Shown here: piece by piece, positions 1 to 7,849 of the stretch | Numbering within the stretch: position 1 is the first letter of the stretch | Layout: the number at the start of each line of letters is the position of its first letter | Origin: Flavobacteriaceae bacterium UBA3339 | Lineage (GTDB): Bacteria; Bacteroidota; Bacteroidia; Flavobacteriales; Flavobacteriaceae | Assembly: GCA_002360925.1 (NCBI GenBank) | Contig: DERN01000011.1 | Location: forward strand, 254,908 to 318,907 | DNA: 64,000 nt | Direction: 5' to 3' | Position numbers and translations under genes: made by a program | The notes under the pieces: model-generated | What the model was told of the DNA's origin: nothing | The model's database searches: none | The model's input: only the letters and a program-made list of their open reading frames with translations

Positions 1-115
1 CTAATAAAGTATTTTTACCACTTTCTTCTCTTAGCTTATAGGCTCCGTATAATTTATTGCGTCCTTCGAACACAATATTTCGCCATTCTTTTCCAAATAA
101 ATTCAAACTACTCAT
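1..115 (-). CDS. Energy transducer TonB, N-terminal fragment cut by window edge
   Basis: The reverse strand encodes a start beginning MSSLNLFGKEWRNIVFEG and continuing through GRNKLYGAYKLR before the window ends. This closely matches the N-terminus of the complete TonB at 500-1369 (MANINLFGKGWTNIVFEG, GRNKEYGAYKLR), so I read it as a second TonB-family protein placed in the same direction. Only about 38 codons are visible, so the membrane anchor and the C-terminal TonB domain lie outside. The ATG is at 113-115. It is separated from the upstream group by a terminator-like hairpin (255-281), so it probably has its own promoter in 116-254. Paralogy is inferred from the shared N-terminal motif only. 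Confidence 0.75.
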   Translation of the reverse strand, partial: MSSLNLFGKEWRNIVFEGRNKLYGAYKLREESGKNTLL

Positions 116-209
116 AATTCAATGTTTTTAGATTAATACGTAATTACTTCATCATAGTTTTAATATTTTAACGTTATATAAATAAACTCAAATACTTATT
201 TACAATATA

Positions 210-223
210 ACGAAATATTTCGT
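210..223. promoter_or_regulatory. 14-bp perfect palindrome upstream of the second tonB
   Basis: ACGAAATATTTCGT is a perfect palindrome in the 150-base gap in front of the left-edge tonB. Its position about 95 bases upstream of that start fits an operator, but the gap is very AT-rich and no regulator is known, so the role is a guess. Confidence 0.25.
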
Positions 224-254
224 AGAATATTATTTAGTTTGAATAAAAATAAAT

Positions 255-281
255 AAAAAAGCAAGAATATTATTCTTGCTT
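255..281 (-). terminator. Intrinsic terminator of the exbB-exbD-tonB operon
   Basis: GCAAGAATATTATTCTTGC is a perfect inverted repeat followed on the minus strand by TTTTTTATTTATTTTTATT. The stop codon of the 76-residue protein lies inside the stem, so translation and transcription end together. Confidence 0.7.
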
Positions 282-500
282 GATATTAATGATGCGATAA
301 AATCTAAAAACACTGTAAACCAGTAATAAGACGCCGAATAATACCCTTCGGGTATAAGATAATTCTAACGGAATATCTTTCCAAAAAATGAACATACATC
401 CTAATACAAAGTAAAGTACCAGAAACAGAATCCCGAAAAAGAACAAAAATCGCTGTAAAAGCGATTTTTGTTTGAAGTTATTTATAAAGTTTTCTAACAT
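270..500 (-). CDS. Small two-helix inner-membrane protein, unknown function
   Basis: A 76-residue protein with two strongly hydrophobic segments at about residues 16-40 and 50-68, a lysine/glutamine-rich N-terminus and a charged tail ending IINIKQE. I do not recognise a named family. Its ATG shares one base with the stop codon of the preceding TonB gene (TAATG), a sign of translational coupling, so it is the last gene of the ExbB-ExbD-ExbD-TonB operon. It may support assembly of that complex, but this rests on position alone. The transcript ends at the hairpin that includes its stop codon. Confidence 0.7.
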   Translation of the reverse strand: MLENFINNFKQKSLLQRFLFFFGILFLVLYFVLGCMFIFWKDIPLELSYTRRVLFGVLLLVYSVFRFYRIINIKQE

Positions 501-1369
501 TAGTTATTTACTTTAATTTTAATAGGTAACGTAAAACTAGAACGAACTGTTTTACCGTTGTGCTGAGCAGCTTTCCAACTTGGCATTGATTTTAAAACTC
601 TCATAGCCTCTCTACCAACTCCTTGTTTATCATCTAAAACTTGAATATCTGTGAAAGATCCATCTTTCTCTACAACGAATTTTAAACGAACTGAAATCTC
701 ACTAACTCCACCACCAACATCTGGTGCGTTGAATTTACGAGCAAAGTTTTGATAGAACTTTTGTAAACCTTCGTTAGGAGAAGCTTTTTGTTGTACGAAA
801 CTATATACTTTATTTTCGTCTTCACTAAAAGTATTGCCTTTACCTGTTCCTTGAGAACCTTTATCAGCTCCACCTGTTTGCTCACCTTTAGTTTTAAAAT
901 CACCATCTTTAGAAGCTTCTCTATCTTGACGTCCTGATTGAATATCGTCGTTAAATTCTTTTTGAGAAGTAATTTCCTCCTTTTTAACTTCAGTATCCTT
1001 TTTAACTTCCATTTCAGTAAATTTCTTTTCTTCTTGTACTGATTTAGAAGCATCCGCAGGCTCTTCTTTAGGAGGTTCTACGATTGGCTCTTCTTTGATT
1101 TCTTCAATTGGCTCAGGTAATTCAGGTAATTCTATATCAAGTACCTCAACACCAGTGTCATTTGTTTCTTTATTGATTCTTTCTCCAAAAACCGATTTAT
1201 AAAGAAATGATCCACCAAAGGCTAAAGCTATACACACCATTCCTAGCACTAATGCCATCATAGTGTTTTTAGGGTTTTCTTGACGTAATTTGTATGCGCC
1301 GTATTCTTTATTACGACCTTCAAACACAATGTTTGTCCACCCTTTTCCAAATAAATTAATATTAGCCAT
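500..1369 (-). CDS. Energy transducer TonB
   Basis: Periplasm-spanning link between the ExbB/ExbD proton motor and outer-membrane TonB-dependent receptors. Order of parts: short cytoplasmic N-terminus with the GRNKEYGAYKLR motif, one membrane anchor at about residues 37-60, a proline/glutamate-rich linker (about 80-115, repeated EEP and PKEEP), a glycine/lysine-rich stretch, and a C-terminal TonB domain (about 195-289) with a PSWKAAQHNGKTV motif and the final strand LPIKIKV. The domain order is that usual for TonB proteins of this phylum. It lies 21 bases after the ExbD gene and overlaps the next gene by one base. A second copy follows at the window edge. Confidence 0.92.
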   Translation of the reverse strand: MANINLFGKGWTNIVFEGRNKEYGAYKLRQENPKNTMMALVLGMVCIALAFGGSFLYKSVFGERINKETNDTGVEVLDIELPELPEPIEEIKEEPIVEPPKEEPADASKSVQEEKKFTEMEVKKDTEVKKEEITSQKEFNDDIQSGRQDREASKDGDFKTKGEQTGGADKGSQGTGKGNTFSEDENKVYSFVQQKASPNEGLQKFYQNFARKFNAPDVGGGVSEISVRLKFVVEKDGSFTDIQVLDDKQGVGREAMRVLKSMPSWKAAQHNGKTVRSSFTLPIKIKVNN

Positions 1370-1390
1370 AGTTTAATTTTTTACTTATGC

Positions 1391-1927
1391 TTATTGCATA
1401 ATTTCTTTTTCGGCATCCGTAATATCGTTGATAGCATATACTTCAATTCCTGTTATAGCCATTTCATCTAAAATGTCAATCATATTCGTATATGTAGCAT
1501 CATCTGTAGCCTTAATGATAACAATTAGTCCTTCTTTTCCAGTTAGACCTTTAGCTTTCAAATTTGCTATTTTTTGTAAAAGAACTTGTCTAATACCATT
1601 CTTCCCATAAGTAGAATCTGTTGGACCTTCTTGAGGTGATGCAAACATACCAACATAATATTTCATCTTGTTTTCTTTTCCAAGTAAAATAGTCATTGTG
1701 TTTGATTCTCCTACAACAGTTTTATCTTTCACATCTACTTTTTCTTTATCAGGCATTTGCAAATCCATAGATTGCGGTTTAGATAAAGATGTGGTTAACA
1801 TAAAGAACGTAATCAATAAGAATGCCAAATCTACCATCGCTGTTAAATCAACTCCGGCATTTTGTTTTTTACTTCTTACTTTTTTGCCGCCTTTTCCTTC
1901 GTTACCACCTGTATTTAATTCTGCCAT
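1391..1927 (-). CDS. exbD: Biopolymer transporter ExbD (first of the tonB-proximal pair)
   Basis: A 178-residue inner-membrane protein of the ExbD/TolR family. One transmembrane helix near residues 26-48 carries the proton-path aspartate in the context DLTAMVDLAFLLITFF; the rest is a periplasmic domain. It works with ExbB in converting the proton gradient into TonB movement. A lysine-rich cytoplasmic N-terminus (KGGKKVRSKKQN) precedes the helix. It lies 22 bases from the second ExbD gene and 21 bases from TonB, in the same operon. Two unequal ExbD proteins are common in this phylum. Confidence 0.92.
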   Translation of the reverse strand: MAELNTGGNEGKGGKKVRSKKQNAGVDLTAMVDLAFLLITFFMLTTSLSKPQSMDLQMPDKEKVDVKDKTVVGESNTMTILLGKENKMKYYVGMFASPQEGPTDSTYGKNGIRQVLLQKIANLKAKGLTGKEGLIVIIKATDDATYTNMIDILDEMAITGIEVYAINDITDAEKEIMQ

Positions 1928-1949
1928 TTCTTTTTAAAATTTTAAGTGA

Positions 1950-2576
1950 TTAAAAGTCATCAGATCTTAAACCTGTAACAAGGTAAAAGCGGTTTTGACG
2001 TTGTTTTTGTAAAATATCAATTACTTCTTTTACAGTACCGAACTGTTCATTAGCATCTCCTTTAATTGCAACCTTTAAGAAGTTTTTCTTATCTTCTGTA
2101 GATTTTCTAATAAAAGAAGATTCTCTTGCATTTCTTACCCATGAAGCTAATTGATTATTTAAAGAATCTTTATAAGGAATTCCTTTGTGCAATTCTTTTT
2201 TCATGCGCTCACTTGAAGGTTGTGCCAACAAGCTCTTCATTTCGCGAATATCGACACCGAAATTTTCCATTCCTCCGAAGATTGATTGTTCTTCAGATGT
2301 AAACTCGATATTATATTCTTTCCCCATTCTATTTAGTACATCAATACGATCTTCTCGTCCTGCTAAACCAATGAATACATTTTCCTGACCTACAGTGATT
2401 GTTAAAATATCATCGGTAGGAATTTTGGTTTCTTTTGTTGAAGCAGGTAAATCAACCGGATATACTTCTGGTGTTTTTGCTGTTGAGGTTAAAACGAAGA
2501 ATGTTAGCAATAAGAACGACACGTCGCACATTGCGGTCATATCAATTCTTGTACTTGATTTTTTCATTTTTGCCAT
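1950..2576 (-). CDS. exbD: Biopolymer transporter ExbD (second, longer paralogue)
   Basis: A 208-residue ExbD/TolR-family protein. The single helix at about residues 12-32 reads DMTAMCDVSFLLLTFF and contains the conserved aspartate. The periplasmic domain is about 30 residues longer than that of the neighbouring ExbD and contains a region around FGGMENFGVDIREMK that the shorter one lacks. It ends with a YLVTGLRSDDF tail. Directly downstream of the ExbB gene (62-base gap) and upstream of the shorter ExbD. The two may form a mixed dimer within the ExbB pore; that is inference from the paired genes. Confidence 0.92.
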   Translation of the reverse strand: MAKMKKSSTRIDMTAMCDVSFLLLTFFVLTSTAKTPEVYPVDLPASTKETKIPTDDILTITVGQENVFIGLAGREDRIDVLNRMGKEYNIEFTSEEQSIFGGMENFGVDIREMKSLLAQPSSERMKKELHKGIPYKDSLNNQLASWVRNARESSFIRKSTEDKKNFLKVAIKGDANEQFGTVKEVIDILQKQRQNRFYLVTGLRSDDF

Positions 2577-2638
2577 ATTCTTTCTTCTTTTTTAACCAGA
2601 ATAAATCTGGAATTATACAATGTCTTACTTACAATAAA

Positions 2639-3454
2639 TTATTTATTGTTTCTTCTGTAAGCTTGTGTAATTGCAAACCCAGCTTCGTCGATGAAATGAG
2701 TTAATTTATCGATTTTTGTTGTATGTAAGTTATAGAATACAATAGCTAAAGTAGATGTTCCAATACCTGTAGCAGTATTCATTAACGCTTCAGAAATACC
2801 TGTTGCTAACGCTGCAGAGTCAGGAGAACCAGCTGTAGATAAAGCCGAGAACGCTTTAATCATACCTGTTACTGTACCTAATAACCCCACTAATGTACCA
2901 ATTGATACTAATGTTGCTAAAATGATCATGTTTTTCTCTAACATCGGCATTTCTAATACTGTAGCTTCTTCGATTTCTTTTTGAATTGTTTCAGTAGCTT
3001 TATCAGTATCGAATCCTTCGCGTTGAACTTCTTTAAATTTAACTAAAGCAGCTTTTACTACGTTCGCAACTGATCCTTTTTGACCATCACACTCTTCAAT
3101 AGCTTCGTTAATTTGATTTGCAGCTACTAAAGATTGTACTTTACCTACGAATCCTTTAACGTTTCCGCTTCCTGAAGCTTTGCTGATTACGATGAATCTT
3201 TCAATACCGAATACAATAGTTGTTGTCAATAATCCAATTAAAATCGCAATAACGTATCCTCCTTTATACATCATCCCCATCAAGTTACCCGGATTAGGCT
3301 CTCCTGCTGGATCTCCGTTTTGGAAGTTACTTGGGTTTCCTAATACGAAATTCCAAATTACCCAACCAAAAACTAAACATACTATCACGGTTACTCCTGC
3401 AGCAATGTTTGATAATCCTGAACCACTTGGATTTTTCTCAACTGTTTGTGTCAT
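2639..3454 (-). CDS. exbB: MotA/TolQ/ExbB proton channel family protein
   Basis: A 271-residue multi-pass inner-membrane protein. Helices are visible at about residues 17-37 and 64-85, and the two conserved ExbB/TolQ helices lie at about 168-192 and 215-240; the first of these is in a glycine/threonine-rich context (GTLVGLLGTVTGMIKAFSAL), typical of the proton channel. A soluble, charged segment (about 95-160) lies between. It is the first gene of the operon and supplies the motor for TonB. An extra N-terminal helix compared with the shortest family members is usual in Bacteroidota. A TAAATTTG -7 element sits about 70 bases upstream of its ATG. Confidence 0.93.
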   Translation of the reverse strand: MTQTVEKNPSGSGLSNIAAGVTVIVCLVFGWVIWNFVLGNPSNFQNGDPAGEPNPGNLMGMMYKGGYVIAILIGLLTTTIVFGIERFIVISKASGSGNVKGFVGKVQSLVAANQINEAIEECDGQKGSVANVVKAALVKFKEVQREGFDTDKATETIQKEIEEATVLEMPMLEKNMIILATLVSIGTLVGLLGTVTGMIKAFSALSTAGSPDSAALATGISEALMNTATGIGTSTLAIVFYNLHTTKIDKLTHFIDEAGFAITQAYRRNNK

Positions 3455-3778
3455 CTTAATAAAATTTAAATTTAATGTTTACTCAATTTTTAAAACTTGT
3501 TTTTGCTTTCATTGAAGCATCGCAAATTTACTTTTTTAGTTCAAATAAAAAAATAAAAATTACATTGCTTCAATTTTGAAAAATTAAAATTAATAAAAAA
3601 GAAACAATAAATTGACGTTCTCTACATCTTTTATCATTTCCTCAAATATCAAACGATTAATTATCAATATTATTGCTTTTTATGAAAAATTAAAAAAGTG
3701 TTTTTCTTAACAATTTATTAAAACAAAGATTTTCATTATCTTAGTTACCTTTAAATTCAGTAAAAAAAGTAGAAAAAG
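3455..3778. other. Divergent intergenic region between exbB and the HerA-like gene
   Basis: 324 very AT-rich bases with no convincing open frame. It contains the exbB -7 element at 3523-3530 on the minus strand and, near 3737-3744 on the plus strand, TATCTTAG, a one-mismatch -7 element for the HerA-like gene. Nothing else is evident. Confidence 0.5.
3523..3530 (-). promoter_or_regulatory. -7 promoter element for the exbB operon
   Basis: Minus strand reads TAAATTTG, a full match to the Bacteroidota -7 consensus TAnnTTTG. No clear -33 TTG at the right distance. Expected leader about 60 bases. Confidence 0.45.
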
Positions 3779-5305
3779 ATGTCTAAAGAAGCATTTATAG
3801 AAGAAATGAGCAAAAGCTATCAATTTTCTTCAGATTATATTACCATTGGAGGAATTCAATACGATAAAGAAATCATTCCCGATTTACACGTTAAACTTCC
3901 TTTAAAAACAATGAATCGTCACGGATTGATTGCCGGAGCTACCGGAACAGGAAAAACCAAAACCATTCAAGTACTTTCAGAACAACTTTCGGCAAAAGGA
4001 ATCCCGGTTTTAATGATGGATATTAAAGGAGATTTTAGCGGAATTGCAGAACCTGGAGTTTTAAACGACTTTATTAAAGATCGTCATGAAAAGATGAACC
4101 TTCCATTTAATCCGCAAGCTTTTCCTGTTGAGCTTTTTACCATTTCTAAACAGAACGGAGTTCGTTTAAGAGCTACCATTTCAGAATTTGGTCCGGTGCT
4201 TTTATCTCGTATTTTAGATTTAAATGATACGCAAGGTGGCGTTATGGCACTTATTTTTAAATATTGCGACGATCATCAATTACCACTTTTAGATTTAAAA
4301 GATTTAAAAAAGGTACTTCAATATATAACGAATGAAGGAAAAGAAAGTATTGAACAAGAATACGGACGCGTTTCGACCGCTTCGACCGGAGCGATTTTAA
4401 GAAAACTAATCGAATTAGAACAACAAGACGCTGATTTATTTTTTGGAGAAACTTCGTTCGATATTAAAGACTTAATGCGAATCGACGAAAACGGAAAAGG
4501 CTATGTAAACATTTTACGACTAAACGACATTCAGGATAAACCAAAATTATTCTCGACTTTTATGTTGTGTTTATTGGCAGAAGTTTACAATACAATGCCC
4601 GAACAAGGCGATAGCGGGCAACCAGAATTGGTTATTTTCATCGACGAAGCGCACCTTATATTTAAGGAAGCTACAAAAGCTTTATTAGATCAGATTGAAA
4701 CCATTGTAAAGTTGATTCGTTCAAAAGGAATCGGGTTGTATTTCATCACACAAAATCCAACCGATGTTCCGGAAGGAGTTTTAGCGCAATTGGGTTTAAA
4801 AATTCAACACGCTTTAAGAGCATTTACAGATAAAGATCGTAAAGCAATTAAATCAGCTTCAGAAAATTTCCCTTCAACAACCTATTATAAAACAAACGAA
4901 GTTATTACGCAATTAGGTACAGGAGAAGCTTTGATTACTGCTTTAAACGAAAAAGGAATTCCGACTCCGCTTGTGGTTGCTGCGATAAAAGCCCCAGAAA
5001 GCCGAATGGATGTTTTGTCGACTGATGAAATTGAACAGCAAATCAAAAAATCGCAATTGGCATTTAAATACAATTCGGTAATTGATCGTGAAAGTGCTTA
5101 CGAGATTTTAACGCAAAGAATAAATCAACAAGCGATCGAAAAGCAAAAAGAAGCAGAACAAGCTCCTAAAACTACAACTCAAAAAACAACATCGACCCGA
5201 AAAAGCAACGATTTAGATATTGGTAAACAAGTTGTAAAAGTTTTAACAAGCGCTACCTTTATTAGAGGAGCTTTTGGAGTTTTAAATAAAATGTTTAAAA
5301 AATAA
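3779..5305 (+). CDS. HerA-like ATPase, DUF853 family
   Basis: A 508-residue P-loop ATPase of the HerA/FtsK superfamily, DUF853 branch. Walker A GATGTGKT lies at residues 53-60, followed by MMDIKGDFSG; Walker B ELVIFIDEAHLI is near residue 287 and a sensor region GLYFITQNPTDVP near 320. The last 60 residues are a lysine/threonine-rich linker and a short hydrophobic tail. Family members are often annotated as helicases, but the substrate is not settled; DNA translocation or repair is inferred from the fold. No HerA partner nuclease (NurA) is adjacent. Single-gene unit, convergent with the kynurenine monooxygenase and sharing a bidirectional terminator with it. Confidence 0.85.
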   Translation: MSKEAFIEEMSKSYQFSSDYITIGGIQYDKEIIPDLHVKLPLKTMNRHGLIAGATGTGKTKTIQVLSEQLSAKGIPVLMMDIKGDFSGIAEPGVLNDFIKDRHEKMNLPFNPQAFPVELFTISKQNGVRLRATISEFGPVLLSRILDLNDTQGGVMALIFKYCDDHQLPLLDLKDLKKVLQYITNEGKESIEQEYGRVSTASTGAILRKLIELEQQDADLFFGETSFDIKDLMRIDENGKGYVNILRLNDIQDKPKLFSTFMLCLLAEVYNTMPEQGDSGQPELVIFIDEAHLIFKEATKALLDQIETIVKLIRSKGIGLYFITQNPTDVPEGVLAQLGLKIQHALRAFTDKDRKAIKSASENFPSTTYYKTNEVITQLGTGEALITALNEKGIPTPLVVAAIKAPESRMDVLSTDEIEQQIKKSQLAFKYNSVIDRESAYEILTQRINQQAIEKQKEAEQAPKTTTQKTTSTRKSNDLDIGKQVVKVLTSATFIRGAFGVLNKMFKK

Positions 5306-5330
5306 AAGTCTGAATATTCAGACTTTTATT
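5301..5330. terminator. Bidirectional terminator between convergent genes
   Basis: AATAAAAGTCTGAATATTCAGACTTTTATT is a perfect palindrome with A/T tracts on both sides. It serves the HerA-like gene on the plus strand and kmo on the minus strand; both stop codons fall within or beside it. Confidence 0.85.
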
Positions 5331-6661
5331 TTTTGTAGTATTAAATCGTAAATAGCATCGGTTTGCCAAAGTTCTTCAATATTTGGTTCTTCCATTACTT
5401 CTTTCATAATTTGTTGTTGACGATTTCCTATTGCCAGCACTTCGCTATAAGGTTGTAATGTAAATGAAACGCGATCATAAAGCGGCAACCACAATTCAGG
5501 ATATTTTTTTGTAAATTTTGCTTCAATCTTTTTTTGTAATAAAAAGCTTCTGTCGGCTGTATCGGTTCCCATTTCTTTAAAGTTTCGAAACGAAAGCTCC
5601 GCAATTGCATCTCCGTTTGGTTTTCGAACTTTTTGATAAGCTTCTAAAATTTCATCCCAATCTCCATTTCCTTCTTGAATTTGATGAAAAAGCTCTGTAA
5701 TATCTTCAAAACCTGCATTCATTCCTTGTCCGTAAAAAGGAACAATTGCATGAGCCGCATCGCCTAAAAGTGCAATTCGATCTTTATAAACCCAAGGATA
5801 ACATTGTGTCGTAACCAAAGAACTTGTAGGGTTATTAAAATAATTCTCGGTTAAAGTCGGCATTAAATCGAAAGCATCTGGAAAGAACTCTTTAAAAAAC
5901 GCTTCTAGTTTATTTTCTGTATCAATACTCTCGAAAGAATATGCTCCTTCAAAAGGCATAAACAAAGTCGAAGTAAACGAACCATCGGTATTTGCTAAAG
6001 CAATTAACATAAAATCTTTGCGTGGCCAAATATGAAAGGAATTTGGATCGATTCTATGTTTTCCATCTTCTGCTGGCGGAATATATAATTCCTTGTATCC
6101 TAAATGTAAAAAATGTTGCGAATAATCGAATCTATTTTGACGTTGCATTCGCTGGCGGATTTTAGAAAAAGCTCCGTCCGTTCCAAAAATCACATCGAAT
6201 TGATGTTCTTCCCACTCGCCTCTTTCTTCTTCTCCTATATATAAGGTAGATTTTTCTAACGAAACATCCCAAATCTTATGATCAAAACAAAAATTGGTTC
6301 CAAATCTTTCGGCAATATCCACCATTTTTCTGTTTAACTCTCCTCTCGAAATCGAATAAATTGCTTCTCCGTTAATTCCGTAAGGTTGCAAATTAATAGA
6401 ACCATCAATAGCATGAATTGCTCTTTTGTCCATTGGAATTGCAATTTCTTCAATCTCTTTCTCAATGCCTACATTTTTTAGCGCATGCCAACCTCTGGTA
6501 GAAATAGCTAAATTGATTGACTTTCCTTTAAAATCAACTTTTCTAATATCTTCACTTTTGTCATAAAGCGTAACAGGGAATCCTAATTTGCGCAAATGAA
6601 TTGCAAGCAAACTACCTACTAATCCTGCTCCAACTACTGCTATGTTTTTATTTTCCTGCAT
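5318..6661 (-). CDS. kmo: Kynurenine 3-monooxygenase
   Basis: FAD- and NADPH-dependent hydroxylase converting kynurenine to 3-hydroxykynurenine in tryptophan breakdown and de novo NAD synthesis. The 447-residue protein begins with a dinucleotide-binding fold (AVVGAGLVGSLLAIHLRK, residues 8-25) and carries the second FAD motif ALLGDAAHAIVPFYGQGMN followed by AGFED near residues 298-320, a form characteristic of KMO rather than of general aromatic hydroxylases. A short C-terminal tail replaces the long membrane tail of eukaryotic KMO. No other kynurenine-pathway gene is adjacent. Its last codons and TGA stop lie inside the shared terminator hairpin. Confidence 0.92.
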   Translation of the reverse strand: MQENKNIAVVGAGLVGSLLAIHLRKLGFPVTLYDKSEDIRKVDFKGKSINLAISTRGWHALKNVGIEKEIEEIAIPMDKRAIHAIDGSINLQPYGINGEAIYSISRGELNRKMVDIAERFGTNFCFDHKIWDVSLEKSTLYIGEEERGEWEEHQFDVIFGTDGAFSKIRQRMQRQNRFDYSQHFLHLGYKELYIPPAEDGKHRIDPNSFHIWPRKDFMLIALANTDGSFTSTLFMPFEGAYSFESIDTENKLEAFFKEFFPDAFDLMPTLTENYFNNPTSSLVTTQCYPWVYKDRIALLGDAAHAIVPFYGQGMNAGFEDITELFHQIQEGNGDWDEILEAYQKVRKPNGDAIAELSFRNFKEMGTDTADRSFLLQKKIEAKFTKKYPELWLPLYDRVSFTLQPYSEVLAIGNRQQQIMKEVMEEPNIEELWQTDAIYDLILQKIKV

Positions 6662-6807
6662 TTTAATAGTTTGAACTCGTAAAGTTACGGTTTATACAGA
6701 GATTTCTATCTTTTTGAGTTAATTTAATTTTTTATTTCAAAAAAAGAGCAGAATATTATTTTTTTTGTATTTTTATATAAAGAAAATTTAATAAAACTCA
6801 AATTGTT

Positions 6808-6966
6808 ATGAAAGATTTAATTTGGTTAATCGCCGTTGTTCTTATCATTTTATGGGCAATTGGCTATTTCGGATTCGGAGAAGCTGTTGGTAGTTTTATC
6901 CACATTTTATTAGTTATTGCAGTAATTGCAATTTTGTATCGATTAATAACAGGTAATAAACCGTAA
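6808..6966 (+). CDS. Lmo0937-type small membrane protein (DUF5670-like)
   Basis: A 52-residue protein starting MKDLIWLIAVVLIILWAIG. Two hydrophobic helices (about residues 4-20 and 30-46) flank a GYFGFGEAVGSFIH turn and the end reads LYRLITGNKP. The pattern matches the small lmo0937-family membrane proteins, whose function is unknown. The ATG at 6808 lies divergent from kmo, and a strong plus-strand terminator follows directly (6975-7004), which supports a monocistronic gene. Family assignment is from recall of the motif, not a search. Confidence 0.75.
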   Translation: MKDLIWLIAVVLIILWAIGYFGFGEAVGSFIHILLVIAVIAILYRLITGNKP

Positions 6967-6974
6967 AAAAGACT

Positions 6975-7004
6975 AAAAACCAACTTAATATAAGTTGGTT
7001 TTTT
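6975..7004 (+). terminator. Terminator of the small membrane protein gene
   Basis: AAAAACCAACTTA, then ATA, then TAAGTTGGTTTTTT: an 8-bp-plus stem with a T run, nine bases after the stop codon. Confidence 0.8.
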
Positions 7005-7034
7005 ATTGTAGTAAACGCTGTAAATTTAAAACAT

Positions 7035-7067
7035 AAAAAAAACTCCTAATTAAATTAGGAGTTTTTT
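7035..7067 (-). terminator. Terminator of the nusB-DUF1573-yajC operon
   Basis: AACTCCTAATTAAATTAGGAGTT with A and T runs on both sides, three bases beyond the yajC stop codon on the minus strand. It could also stop plus-strand transcripts. Confidence 0.8.
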
Positions 7068-7069
7068 CT

Positions 7070-7360
7070 TTATTTCTTTTCAACAACCGGAGAAGCATTT
7101 ACTTTTTGACTTAATTCTAAAGAAATGGCTGCTTTTTCCATTTTTAGTTTTCCTGCCATCGTTTCTACGATAATTGTTCCTTCAGAAAGTTCAGAGATTC
7201 TTCCGTGGATTCCTGATTTTGTAACTATTTTATCACCTACTTTCAAGGTACTTTCAAATTCTTTTTCTTTCTTCACTCTATTTTGTTGCGGACGAATCAT
7301 TAAGAAATACATTGCCGCGAAAATCAAAATAAGTGGTAAAAATTGTTGTATATTTTCCAT
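7070..7360 (-). CDS. yajC: Preprotein translocase accessory subunit YajC
   Basis: A 96-residue protein with an N-terminal helix (residues 5-22, QFLPLILIFAAMYFLMIRPQ) ending in the family signature MIRPQQNRVKKEKEF, followed by a small beta-rich domain (VGDKIVTKSGIHGRISEL). YajC associates with SecDF and SecYEG at the inner membrane and is not essential. Last gene of a three-gene unit after the DUF1573 lipoprotein (9-base gap). Length and signature agree with the family. Confidence 0.93.
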   Translation of the reverse strand: MENIQQFLPLILIFAAMYFLMIRPQQNRVKKEKEFESTLKVGDKIVTKSGIHGRISELSEGTIIVETMAGKLKMEKAAISLELSQKVNASPVVEKK

Positions 7361-7369
7361 TTTAATTAA

Positions 7370-7846
7370 TTATTCTAATACGTTTGCTTTAACTGTTAAC
7401 ATTTCGCTTCCTGCTTCTGTATTTGTAGTTAAAGTTACATTTTTACTTTGTAACCCCGGAGTATTTGCAGAGAAAACAACTTTCATTTTAGCAGATTGTC
7501 CAGGTTTAATTGGTGCTTCTGGTTTTTCTGGAACGGTACATCCGCAAGAAGCTTTTGCATCGATGATTACTAAATCAACTGTTCCTTCGTTTCTTATTTC
7601 GAATTCAACTTCATTTTTAGATCCCTTTTTAATATCTCCGAAATCGTGCGTTGTTTCGTTGAAAGCAATTTTAGGAAATCCGTTTTGATTTTGTGTTGTT
7701 TCTGTTGTTGTACTTCCTTCTGCACCGTTTGCAACTTCTGTATTATTTGTTGCACCTTCTTGAATGCGAGATGAAGCATCTTCTTTTTTATTACAAGCTA
7801 CTAAGCTTAAAGCTGCGAAACCAGCTACTAACATTAATTTTTTCAT
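7370..7846 (-). CDS. DUF1573 lipoprotein
   Basis: A 158-residue exported lipoprotein. The signal peptide ends in a lipobox (SLVAC, cysteine 18), then a threonine/asparagine-rich spacer, then one DUF1573 domain of immunoglobulin-like fold from about residue 53, with the signature THDFGDIKKGSKNEVEFEI, a cysteine pair in KASCGCTVPEKP and PIKPGQSAKMKVVF. Such domains are very common in Bacteroidota and have no assigned activity. It lies three bases after nusB and nine before yajC. Confidence 0.88.
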   Translation of the reverse strand: MKKLMLVAGFAALSLVACNKKEDASSRIQEGATNNTEVANGAEGSTTTETTQNQNGFPKIAFNETTHDFGDIKKGSKNEVEFEIRNEGTVDLVIIDAKASCGCTVPEKPEAPIKPGQSAKMKVVFSANTPGLQSKNVTLTTNTEAGSEMLTVKANVLE

Positions 7847-7849
7847 AAT

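Noticed and set aside
682..1053. Lysine/leucine-rich 123-codon frame within tonB
   Set aside because: Frame-shifted shadow of the TonB linker region.
7125..7688. 187-codon plus-strand frame across yajC and the DUF1573 gene
   Set aside because: Antisense shadow spanning two well-supported genes.
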